Of a stretch of 64,000 bases of DNA, positions 9,522 to 17,503 are shown piece after piece. The notes beneath the pieces were generated by a model. That model was not told where the DNA came from. It ran no database searches and worked only from the letters and a program-made list of their open reading frames with translations. The translations under genes were made by a program, and so were the position numbers. This DNA is from Plesiomonas shigelloides (GTDB lineage Bacteria; Pseudomonadota; Gammaproteobacteria; Enterobacterales; CAMTGL01), in the NCBI RefSeq assembly GCF_900087055.1, contig NZ_LT575468.1:868001-932000 (forward strand). Direction: 5' to 3'. The first letter of the stretch is position 1; each line of letters starts with the position of its first letter.

Positions 9522-9538
9522 ATCTCTAAACTGGAACT

Positions 9539-10966
9539 ATGATGAAACTGACTAAAATTGCATTGCTAACAATCGCCGCGTTTAGCTCGACGGCTTGGGC
9601 CCACGGTTATGTGGAAGTGCCACAATCACGTGGCTACGCCTGTAAAACCGGCTTAAACAGTGACTGTGGCGCAGTGCAGTGGGAGCCACAAAGTATTGAA
9701 GGGCCAGATGGTTTTCCGTTAGCAGGCCCTGCGGATGGCAAGCTGGCGAGCGCGGGCTTGGTGCAATTTAGCGAACTGGATGCGCAAACCAGCACCCGTT
9801 GGAGTAAAACGCCGATTAAAAGCGGTAAGCAGACCATTCGCTGGAATTTTACCGCCAACCACGTGACGCGCGAGTGGCGTTATTACATCACCAAACCGAA
9901 CTGGGATCAGAATGCGCCACTGACCCGCGATGCATTTGAATTAACACCGTTTGCGGTTCATAGCGGTGATATGCAGCAGCCGCCGAAGCAATTTAGCCAT
10001 GACATCGTGATCCCTGAGCGCAGCGGTTACCACGTTATTCTGGCGGTGTGGGAAGTGGGTGATACCGTCAACAGTTTCTATAACATGATTGACGTGATGT
10101 TTGACGACGATAACAGCGAAATCCCTGATTTTAGCTGGGCAAACGTGGGTACCATCTATCCAAGCGTCAATCTGAGCATCGGCGATAAAGTCAAAACGCG
10201 TGTGTTTGATGCCCAAGGTGAGCGTCATGCGCTGTCCACCACGCTGACCATCGCCTCAAATGAGCAAGGTGAGAAAAATCAGTGGGCTTACGCACTGTCG
10301 AAAGCGATTAATAGCAGCCAGACCTTGTATCAGGCAGGCCAGAAAGATGCACAGGGCAATATCAATCCGGCTTATGGCCAAAATACCGTCTATGCCAAGA
10401 AAGACAGTGGATTGGAGCGAGTTGAGATTGAAATCATTAAGGATGAAAGTGCGTTGCCACTGGATCTTGAGTTGAGCGGCCTGCAAGAGATCTATACCTT
10501 AAGCGAAGGTAAGGCCAGCATTAGCTTTGACGTGCGTGCGGTTGGCGATTTAGCGATTCAGGCTACCATCTATAATCATGGCGGCGTGGCGCAGGCGTTC
10601 ACTGCGTTTGATCTGCAAGACAGCACGCGCAATGTCACGCTGGCGGTGCAGGATGCGCAGGCCGGTCATCATCGCTTGGTGGTTAAAGCCAGCAATAAAG
10701 AACAAAAAGTGCTGCAAAAAAGCGCTGACTTTATGCTGAAGGCGGAGGAAACTGGCGAACCATCCGGTGAGTATGAGTTTACGTTCCCGCAGTCCATCAA
10801 ATCCTATACTGCTGGTACAACGGTGCTGCAGCCGAAAAACGGCAAAGTCTATGAGTGTAAGCCATTCCCATACAGTGGCTATTGCTCGCAGTGGAGCGAA
10901 ACTGCAACCCATTATGAGCCGGGTGTCGGTTCACACTGGCAAGATGCGTGGATTGAGAAAAAATAA
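9539..10966 (+). CDS. gbpA: Secreted chitin-active LPMO, GbpA family (AA10)
   Basis: Secreted copper-dependent lytic polysaccharide monooxygenase and chitin adhesin, 475 residues. The signal peptide ends AWA-HGYV, exposing the N-terminal His (H22 of the precursor) that forms the copper brace with H108 in the FTANHVTREW segment. The order matches Vibrio GbpA: AA10 domain (about 22-205), a second beta domain (about 210-310), a third beta-sandwich (about 320-410), and a C-terminal carbohydrate-binding domain (about 425-475, YECKPFPYSGYC ... HWQDAW). GbpA is a type II secretion substrate in Vibrio, and here the gene follows gspM directly. Two adjacent ATGs (9539, 9542) could start it; GGA at 9533-9535 is a weak ribosome-binding site that suits the second. 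Confidence 0.95.
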   Translation: MMKLTKIALLTIAAFSSTAWAHGYVEVPQSRGYACKTGLNSDCGAVQWEPQSIEGPDGFPLAGPADGKLASAGLVQFSELDAQTSTRWSKTPIKSGKQTIRWNFTANHVTREWRYYITKPNWDQNAPLTRDAFELTPFAVHSGDMQQPPKQFSHDIVIPERSGYHVILAVWEVGDTVNSFYNMIDVMFDDDNSEIPDFSWANVGTIYPSVNLSIGDKVKTRVFDAQGERHALSTTLTIASNEQGEKNQWAYALSKAINSSQTLYQAGQKDAQGNINPAYGQNTVYAKKDSGLERVEIEIIKDESALPLDLELSGLQEIYTLSEGKASISFDVRAVGDLAIQATIYNHGGVAQAFTAFDLQDSTRNVTLAVQDAQAGHHRLVVKASNKEQKVLQKSADFMLKAEETGEPSGEYEFTFPQSIKSYTAGTTVLQPKNGKVYECKPFPYSGYCSQWSETATHYEPGVGSHWQDAWIEKK

Positions 10967-11018
10967 CGCAACTGGCGAATTAGACTCAATTATCACTACA
11001 TAAAGTGAGTAATACCTA

Positions 11019-11047
11019 AAAAAGCCCTGTCTTAACAGGGCTTTTTA
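11019..11047 (+). terminator. Terminator after the LPMO gene
   Basis: AAAGCCCTG at 11021-11029 pairs with CAGGGCTTT from 11036, loop of six, then a run of Ts. A canonical Rho-independent terminator 53 bases after the LPMO stop, so the LPMO is a single-gene unit. Confidence 0.9.
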
Positions 11048-11844
11048 AACGGCGTTATTTATTACTTTTTTATGCCATTAAATGCGTATTGGGTTATTCG
11101 TTGTTATATAAAATGAGTTAATTAAAAAAATAGCCAGCAAGTTGCATATAGGCTTTATTTAACGCCGTAAATTATATGACATTAAAATTTGTTTGTATGG
11201 ATAAAGCAGGCGGTGGTTTTGTTTATTAATGCTAAATAGATATAACTCATTGACACTTACTTTAAGTACGTGCTGAAATCAAAGAGTCTGTGGGTAATAT
11301 ATTTGCACGGTTATTCAGAAGCATGCTCGTCAAATTAATGTCGTCATAATATTGTCGCTTTAAAAGTCATGGCGGCAGAAATAAGTGTGTTTTATCCATT
11401 TAAAATAGATGCGCAGCACATAATAAGAATGAAAAAACAGCGCTTTTCTTTTAAATCTGCCACCACAACAACAATGAATAAAAAATAGTCGCGCTGGGTG
11501 TAAGCGAGCGCGGCGTAAATAAGTTTTCGCGCGTAGGTCAATCGCCCAACCGGTGATGACTATCCGTGTTGTTCAATATTGTATATACCCAAACAACCTG
11601 AAGTTGCAGGTAGGCGGTACGTGAGTGAATCCCCATGAGCATAGGAAATATGTGATTGGGGTGAACGAACGTAGCCAACACCGCTGCAGCTTCAAGTAGG
11701 AAGGGGATAGAACGAATTGCACAGAATTTTGTACCAATTACAGCGCACGTGTACCGCACACCGTTTTAGGGGCGTTGCACTGCGTATGTATGAGTTTTGA
11801 GTATTTGCTGGTAAGGCGTTGTTAACGCATAAATGGGAGAAATA
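11048..11844. other. AT-rich intergenic region before the chitinase
   Basis: About 800 bases with no credible gene; the only notable item is the ERIC element at 11582-11709. The reverse-strand frame at 11538-11759 lies across that repeat and is not taken as a gene. The segment is strongly AT-rich up to about 11460. No promoter is convincing by eye. Confidence 0.6.
11582..11709. repeat. ERIC (intergenic repeat unit) element
   Basis: About 128 bases bounded by TATATACCC on the left and GGGGATA on the right, with the imperfect palindromic core GTGAATCCCC (11624-11633 region) and GATTGGGGTGAACG (from about 11654). This matches the known enterobacterial repetitive intergenic consensus in order and spacing: TATACCC edge, GTTGCAGG, AGGCGG, the CCCC/GGGG core, GCAGCTT, and the right edge. 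It lies about 135 bases upstream of the chitinase start and could be transcribed into its leader. Identification rests on recall of the ERIC consensus. Confidence 0.85.
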
Positions 11845-14046
11845 ATGAACAAGCTGAAACTATCTTTGCTGGGCTGCCTGATTGGCGTGAGTAGCCCAAT
11901 GCTGCATGCGGCCAATGCCGGTCAGACAATGGTTAATCCATCATCCGGTGTGGTGGTGGGTTACTGGCATAACTGGTGTGATGGCGCCGGTTACAAAGGC
12001 GGTATTGCGCCATGTGTGAAGCTTGATCAAGTCAACCCACAGTACAACGTGGTTGATGTCTCCTTTATGAAAGTGTACGGCAGCGATCCGATCCCGACGT
12101 TTAAGCTGGATCCGGCTGTTGGCATGAGTGAAAGCGAGTTCATCGCACAGATTGCTGAACTGAACCGCCAAGGTCGCTCGGTACTGCTGGCGCTGGGCGG
12201 CGCTGATGCGCACATCGAACTGCGTAAAGGCCAAGAGCAGGCGTTTGCAGATGAAATAATCCGTCAGGTGGAAACCTATGGCTTTGATGGTCTGGATATC
12301 GACTTGGAACAAGCGGCGATCACCGCTGCCGACAACCAGACTGTGATCCCAGCAGCGCTGCGTATCGTCAAAGACCACTACCGCGCTCAAGGTAAAAACT
12401 TCCTGATCACTATGGCGCCAGAGTTCCCGTATCTGACCACCAACGGTGCGTATATTCCGTACATCCGTAATCTGGAAGGCTACTACGATTGGATCAACCC
12501 GCAGTTCTACAACCAAGGCGGCGATGGGATCTACATCGATGGTATTGGCTGGATTGCCCAGAACAATGACGCGCTGAAAGAAGAGTTCATCTACTACATC
12601 GCGGACTCTCTGAGCAACGGCTCGCGCGGTTTTTACAAAATTCCACACGACAAACTGGTGTTCGGTATTCCAACCAACATTGATGCCGCGGCAACCGGCT
12701 ACGTTCAAGAGCCACAAAAGCTGTACAACGCCTTCAATCGTCTGAAGAGCCAAGGTCAGCCACTGCGTGGGGTGATGACGTGGTCCATTAACTGGGATAT
12801 GGGGCGCAATGCTGCCGGTCAGACGTATAACGAGTCGTTCATTAAGAACTACGGCCCGTTCATTCATGGTCAGGACATCACTCCGCCACCGGTAGAAAAC
12901 GGCAAGCCAATCTTCTCCGGCATCAGCGACATCCGCATCAAGCAAGGTGCGCAGTTTGATCCACTGCGCGGCGTTAGCGCCAGCGATCGCGAAGACGGCG
13001 ATCTGACCGCGCAGATCCGCGTCGAAGGTTCAGTGGATACGCAGCGTATCGGCCTGTACCCGCTGATCTACAAAGTGAGCGACAGCGACAACAACCAGAC
13101 CGAGCAAGTGCGCACGGTTGAAGTTTACAACATGAAGCCAACCTTCAGTGGTATTGCCGACACCACCTTGATCCTCGGCACCGCCTTTGATCCATTGGCA
13201 GGCGTGAGCGCGCAGGATGAAGAAGATGGCGATCTGACCTCTCACATCAAACTGAGCGGCAGTGTAGATAGCAACACCGTCGGCCGTTACACCCTGACCT
13301 ACCAAGTGAGCGATAGCGCCGGTCAGACCGTGACGCAAGCGCGTAACGTGACCGTGAAAGAAAGCGGCGGCGTGTGCACTAACGGTTGGAGCGCCACTGC
13401 GACTTATGTGGGTGGCGATCTGGTGAGCCACAACGGCAAGAGCTGGCGCGCCGAGTGGTGGACGCAGGGTGACGAGCCGGGCACGACCGGAGAGTGGGGC
13501 GTTTGGCGTCTGCAAGGTGACAGTGATTGTGACGGCGGCGTAACTCCGCCTCCGGTAACCGGCAGCAGCGATTTCACCCTCAGCAACTTCGACTCCCGTT
13601 ACACCTTGGTCAACGGTCAAGTCAGCATTCGCTTTAATCTGGCCACCAAAAACCCGGTCCAAATTGCCGCCAGCCTGCAGCAAAACGGCCAATCATTTGG
13701 CGCGGTGAATGCGCTGGTTAACGGTAACAGCGCACTGACCTTGGCGGTGAGCAATGCCACGGCGGGCAGCTATGAGCTGGTGATTGAAGGTCAGGCCGAA
13801 GGTCAACAGCCGGTGGTACAGCGTCATGCCGTGACCCTGAGCGAAGACAACCAAGGCGGTGGCGGTGAGGGCGATTACCCAGCCTATGTGGCCGGTAATG
13901 CCTACCAAGCGGGCGATCGCGTGAGCAATGGCGGTGCGAACTATGAGTGCAAACCGTGGCCGTACAGCGGCTGGTGTGGCAGCTCCCCGGCGCACTATGC
14001 ACCAGGCAGCGGCAGCGCTTGGGGTGATGCGTGGGATCGCCTGTAA
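11845..14046 (+). CDS. Secreted modular GH18 chitinase
   Basis: Endo- or processive chitinase, 733 residues from the ATG at 11845, chosen because GGGAG at 11834-11838 is well placed (an in-frame ATG at 11833 overlaps that site). Signal peptide ends near MLHAANA. GH18 catalytic domain occupies about residues 30-345 with the DGLDIDLE motif at 148-155 (Glu155 the acid/base) and a conserved MAPE and YDWINPQFYN. Two bacterial Ig-like (DUF5011-type) domains follow (about 353-430 and 431-507), then a CBM5/12 chitin-binding domain (about 511-563, WRAEWWTQG), a beta-sandwich (574-670) and a terminal Cys/Trp-rich carbohydrate-binding domain (677-733). The last three are shared with the next gene. Expected to be exported by the adjacent type II system. 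Confidence 0.95.
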   Translation: MNKLKLSLLGCLIGVSSPMLHAANAGQTMVNPSSGVVVGYWHNWCDGAGYKGGIAPCVKLDQVNPQYNVVDVSFMKVYGSDPIPTFKLDPAVGMSESEFIAQIAELNRQGRSVLLALGGADAHIELRKGQEQAFADEIIRQVETYGFDGLDIDLEQAAITAADNQTVIPAALRIVKDHYRAQGKNFLITMAPEFPYLTTNGAYIPYIRNLEGYYDWINPQFYNQGGDGIYIDGIGWIAQNNDALKEEFIYYIADSLSNGSRGFYKIPHDKLVFGIPTNIDAAATGYVQEPQKLYNAFNRLKSQGQPLRGVMTWSINWDMGRNAAGQTYNESFIKNYGPFIHGQDITPPPVENGKPIFSGISDIRIKQGAQFDPLRGVSASDREDGDLTAQIRVEGSVDTQRIGLYPLIYKVSDSDNNQTEQVRTVEVYNMKPTFSGIADTTLILGTAFDPLAGVSAQDEEDGDLTSHIKLSGSVDSNTVGRYTLTYQVSDSAGQTVTQARNVTVKESGGVCTNGWSATATYVGGDLVSHNGKSWRAEWWTQGDEPGTTGEWGVWRLQGDSDCDGGVTPPPVTGSSDFTLSNFDSRYTLVNGQVSIRFNLATKNPVQIAASLQQNGQSFGAVNALVNGNSALTLAVSNATAGSYELVIEGQAEGQQPVVQRHAVTLSEDNQGGGGEGDYPAYVAGNAYQAGDRVSNGGANYECKPWPYSGWCGSSPAHYAPGSGSAWGDAWDRL

Positions 14047-14098
14047 TCCATCGCGTTATCTAATCTGATTATCTCATCGCGATATTCATCGACATATC

Positions 14099-14122
14099 GG
14101 GGCAGCTCGGCTGCCCCTTTTT
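14099..14122 (+). terminator. Terminator after the chitinase gene
   Basis: GGGGCAGC (14099-14106) and GCTGCCCC (14110-14117) form a perfect eight-pair stem with a three-base loop, followed by five Ts. Confidence 0.92.
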
Positions 14123-14210
14123 ATACGCGCAGTATGAGTATCTGATGAAATTGAAAGCAAACAGCTCTTGTTAACATGTTGATTTTTATTAATTAACAAG
14201 CATAAGGGCG

Positions 14211-14249
14211 CAGTTGTTTGATGGCTGTTCATTTAACAAACAGTTGTTT
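14211..14249. repeat. Direct repeat CAGTTGTTT before the mucinase gene
   Basis: CAGTTGTTT occurs at 14211-14219 and again at 14241-14249, start-to-start 30 bases (about three helical turns), with further matches just after (GAT and AAT). It lies 18-56 bases before the mucinase start. Possibly a regulator site; function not known. Confidence 0.35.
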
Positions 14250-14266
14250 AATAAAAGGTAGGTAAT

Positions 14267-17200
14267 ATGGAAATGAGCTATCTCTCATGCTTGATTGCAG
14301 CCTCACTGGTCACCGCTGCTTTACCTGTATCCGCTAATGACACCTCTCCGTTATATTTCAACAGCATCCAACCGAAAAATGATTTGGTGGGAAAGCTGGA
14401 AGCCAAAGTTCAGTTTGCTCAAAGCCAAATCTTGCCGTCTAAGGCTCTCGAAGGCGATCGCCAGCCCATCCTCACCAGTTTGCGCAAAAGTCTGATTTTG
14501 GTGCAGCCATTGCAACCGGATGCGGTCACGCCGATGTTTGTTGATGCCCGTGATAGCAGCGGCGCGCTTTTGGGCACCGTGACCTTAGCGCCGCCATCGG
14601 CGTTGCCAGAAACGGTCTACCATCTACCGGGTGTTCCTGCTGGTGGCGTTAACTTTACCCCAGAAAGTGGTGAAACGCGGGTCATTAACAGCAGCGCTGA
14701 ATTGGCCAAATTGGATGACAAGAATGGCGCTTTTCTGAAAGAGCGTCTGGCCACGAGTGCATTGGTTGAGATCCAAACTGCTGATGGCCGTTGGGTGCGC
14801 GATATCTATCTGCCACAAGGCGCTGAGCTGGAAGGCAAGATGGTGCGGATGCGTTCACGCGCCGGTTATAACTCAAACCTTTATTATGGCGAGCGCAAAG
14901 TCACTGTATCGAATGGTCAAACCATCGCGTTTAAATATGCCAACGGCCAGTGGTTTCGCGAAGGCGAGTTGGAAAACAACCGCCTGAGTTATGCCCCAGA
15001 TACGTGGAGTGGCGAGTTACCGGCCGAGTGGATTGTGCCAGGGCTTACGCTTTCCGTGCGCCAAGGTAATTTAACCGGTGAGCTGACGGATATTCCCGTC
15101 GGTGCGCCGGGCGAATTGCTGCTGCACACCATTGATATTGGGATGTTGGTAGAGCCGCGCGATCGTTTTTCGTTTGCCAAGGATTTTGACGCGCAACGCG
15201 AATACTTCCAGACCCTTCCAGCACGTCGCATGGTGGTTAACCAGTATGCACCGTTGTACTTACCGGAAGTGATGTTGCCTAACGGCACTTTGCTGACGGA
15301 CTTTGACCCGAGTGATGGCGGCTGGCATGGCGGTACTATGCGCCAGCGGATCGGTAAAGAGCTGATCTCGCACGGTATTGATAACGCTAACTACGGTATT
15401 AACAGCTCGGCGGGCGAAGGCGAGGGTAGCCATCCGTTTGTGGTCGCTCAGCTGGCGGCACATAACAGCCGTGGCAAATATGCGAATGGCGTACAGGTGC
15501 ACGGTGGTTCGGGCGGCGGCGGTATTGTCACGCTGGATAATTCACTGGGTAACGAATTTAGCCACGAAGTGGGTCATAACTTTGGCTTGGGCCACTATGT
15601 GGATGGTTTTCGTGGCTCGGTGCATCGCAGCGCCGATCAAATCAACTCGACCTGGGGTTGGGATAGCGACAAGCTGCGCTTTATTCCAAACTTTTTCCCG
15701 CGTCAAAATCAGGCCGAAACCTGTCTCGACGGTCAGTGTCAGTTGCCGTTTGACGGGCGTCAGTTTGGTAAGGATGCGATGGCCGGTGGCGAGCCATTCT
15801 CTGCAGCCAACCGCTTTACCTTATATACCCCAAACTCGGCGGCGCTGATCCAGCGTTTCTTTGCCAGCAAAGCGGTGTTTGATAGCCAATCACCGACCGG
15901 ATTTAGCAAATGGAATGCTGATACCGCACGCATGGAGCCATACCAACATACCGTAGAAGGACTCGAAACGGTCAATGCCCCGGTCGATAATCTGAGCGCC
16001 GAGAATCTGGCTCAGCTGCTTTCGGAGTATGAGCTGGTCAAAATTGGCATGTGGAACGGACACTGGGCGCGCAACATTTATATGCCGGCGGCATCAAGTG
16101 AAAACCGGGGCCGCAGCATCAGTATTGATCACCGCGCAGGCTATAACAGTCATCTGTTTATCAATGGCAGCGAAATTCTGGTCAGCAACGGCTACAAGAA
16201 AACTTTCACCTCTGATGGCCAGCGCTGGCAAGAGCGGGCGGAGGTGAATACACGCGTTGCCCGTCAACCACAGCGTTTCGAAATTCCGGTGACCACCTTG
16301 GTCGGCTACTACGATCCGCAAGCGCGTCTGCAAAGCTACATCTATCCGGCACTGCATGCAGCGTATGGATTTACCTACCCCGATGACAGCGCCACAGTGT
16401 CCAGTAATGACTGTCAGTTACAGGTCGAAACCCGTGACAGCGTGCTGCGCTTTAAGCTGCTGAATCACCGCGCATCGAGCGCTGTGATGAACAAATTCCA
16501 CATTAACGTGCCTAGCGACAGTCAACCGAGCAAAGCGCGGGTGGTGTGTAACAACCGCACCTTGAGCGAAACTGCGCTGTCTGCTGCGCCGACCGATTTG
16601 GTGTACACCATCAATGGCAAGTTGCCGGAAACCGACGGTGGTGGTGAGTGCAGCAATGCCTGGCGCGCAGAGGCAACCTACGTGGGCGGCGATCTGGCCA
16701 GCCATAACGGTAAGAGCTGGCGCGCTGAGTGGTGGACGCAAGGCGAAGAGCCAGGTACCACCGGCGAATGGGGTGTCTGGCGTCTGCAAGGTGACAGTGA
16801 TTGCAGCGGCGGGGTCACGCCACCTCCGGTGACCGGCAGCAGCGATTTTACCCTCAGTAATCTTGATTCCCACTACACCTTGGTCAACGGTCAGGTCAGC
16901 ATCCGTTTGAATCTGACCACCCAAAATCCGGTGCAGATTGCCGCGAGCTTGCAGCAAAACGGTCAGCGCTTTGGGGAAGTCAGTGCTCAGGTGAACGGCA
17001 ACAGCGCACTGACGCTGGCGGTCAGCAATGCCAGCGCCGGTAGCTATGAACTGGTGATTGAAGGCAAGACCGAAGGCCAGCAGCCAGTGGTGCAACGTCA
17101 TACCGTGACGCTGAGCGAAGACAATCAAGGCGGAGGGAGCGAAGGCGACTATCCGGCCTATGTGGCCGGCAATAGCTACCAAGCCGGCGATCGCGTCAGC

Positions 17201-17320
17201 AACAGCGGCGCGAACTACGAGTGTAAGCCGTGGCCGTACAGCGGCTGGTGTGGTCTGTCTCCCGCCCATTACGCGCCGGGTACCGGTAGCGCGTGGTCTG
17301 ATGCATGGCAGCGCCTGTGA
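14267..17320 (+). CDS. stcE: StcE/TagA-type M66 zinc mucinase with chitin-binding tail
   Basis: Secreted zinc metalloprotease of 1017 residues, strongly similar along residues 30-790 to StcE of enterohaemorrhagic E. coli (recalled sequence), which cleaves mucin-type O-glycoproteins. Signal peptide ends near PVSAND. Zinc motif HEVGHNFGLGH at residues 433-443 (H433, E434, H437, H443), followed by the StcE-typical HYVDGFRGSVHRSADQ and NRFTLYTPNSAALIQRFF segments. StcE itself is about 900 residues; here the end is replaced by a CBM5/12 domain (about 794-848), a beta-sandwich (858-955) and a small carbohydrate-binding domain (962-1017) nearly the same as those of the chitinase. AAGGTAGG precedes the ATG; a second ATG at 14273 is possible. 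StcE is a known type II substrate. Confidence 0.95.
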   Translation: MEMSYLSCLIAASLVTAALPVSANDTSPLYFNSIQPKNDLVGKLEAKVQFAQSQILPSKALEGDRQPILTSLRKSLILVQPLQPDAVTPMFVDARDSSGALLGTVTLAPPSALPETVYHLPGVPAGGVNFTPESGETRVINSSAELAKLDDKNGAFLKERLATSALVEIQTADGRWVRDIYLPQGAELEGKMVRMRSRAGYNSNLYYGERKVTVSNGQTIAFKYANGQWFREGELENNRLSYAPDTWSGELPAEWIVPGLTLSVRQGNLTGELTDIPVGAPGELLLHTIDIGMLVEPRDRFSFAKDFDAQREYFQTLPARRMVVNQYAPLYLPEVMLPNGTLLTDFDPSDGGWHGGTMRQRIGKELISHGIDNANYGINSSAGEGEGSHPFVVAQLAAHNSRGKYANGVQVHGGSGGGGIVTLDNSLGNEFSHEVGHNFGLGHYVDGFRGSVHRSADQINSTWGWDSDKLRFIPNFFPRQNQAETCLDGQCQLPFDGRQFGKDAMAGGEPFSAANRFTLYTPNSAALIQRFFASKAVFDSQSPTGFSKWNADTARMEPYQHTVEGLETVNAPVDNLSAENLAQLLSEYELVKIGMWNGHWARNIYMPAASSENRGRSISIDHRAGYNSHLFINGSEILVSNGYKKTFTSDGQRWQERAEVNTRVARQPQRFEIPVTTLVGYYDPQARLQSYIYPALHAAYGFTYPDDSATVSSNDCQLQVETRDSVLRFKLLNHRASSAVMNKFHINVPSDSQPSKARVVCNNRTLSETALSAAPTDLVYTINGKLPETDGGGECSNAWRAEATYVGGDLASHNGKSWRAEWWTQGEEPGTTGEWGVWRLQGDSDCSGGVTPPPVTGSSDFTLSNLDSHYTLVNGQVSIRLNLTTQNPVQIAASLQQNGQRFGEVSAQVNGNSALTLAVSNASAGSYELVIEGKTEGQQPVVQRHTVTLSEDNQGGGSEGDYPAYVAGNSYQAGDRVSNSGANYECKPWPYSGWCGLSPAHYAPGTGSAWSDAWQRL

Positions 17321-17324
17321 TCCG

Positions 17325-17376
17325 GCAATCTAGATCTGCAACTTAGACCTGCAATCTAGCTCTGCAACCTAGCTCA
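17325..17376 (+). repeat. Four tandem 13-bp repeats
   Basis: Four imperfect copies of GCAATCTAGATCT: units at 17325-17337, 17338-17350, 17351-17363 and 17364-17376, differing at two to four positions each. They sit between the mucinase stop and its terminator, four bases after the stop codon. Confidence 0.85.
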
Positions 17377-17387
17377 GTAACCAATAG

Positions 17388-17412
17388 GGGGCGGCCAGCC
17401 CGCCCCTTCATT
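17388..17412 (+). terminator. Terminator after the mucinase gene
   Basis: GGGGCGG (17388-17394) pairs with CCGCCCC (17400-17406), loop of five, followed by TTCATTTT. The T tract is interrupted but the stem is strong. Confidence 0.75.
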
Positions 17413-17503
17413 TTCGCTATGGATATTCCCTTTCCGTTTTAGCTTTTAAGGCACTGACTTTTCGACGGTTGCCTATTCACGCCACTGACAAAAGGAGCGT
17501 TAC

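Larger units (their letters stand above)
8832..9538. other. AT-rich intergenic leader before the LPMO gene
   Basis: 707 bases without a convincing gene. It is visibly more AT-rich than its neighbours. A possible sigma-70 promoter has TTGACA at 9025-9030 and TCAAAT 18 bases later. A short hairpin TATCCG...CGGATA and a directly repeated GGATATAAATAA occur around 9373-9414. Two U-tract hairpins lie just before the LPMO start (listed separately). I looked for the c-di-GMP-I riboswitch known upstream of gbpA in Vibrio cholerae and did not find its conserved core. Confidence 0.6.

Noticed and set aside
8832-9538. c-di-GMP-I riboswitch upstream of the gbpA-like gene
   Set aside because: Known in Vibrio cholerae at this gene, but the conserved aptamer core is not found on reading the leader; only two U-tract hairpins are present.
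11538-11759. 73-codon reverse frame before the chitinase
   Set aside because: It lies across the ERIC element, whose repeats commonly carry open frames by chance.
11941-12945. 334-codon reverse frame opposite the chitinase
   Set aside because: Lies wholly inside the GH18 gene, no ribosome-binding site or family resemblance.
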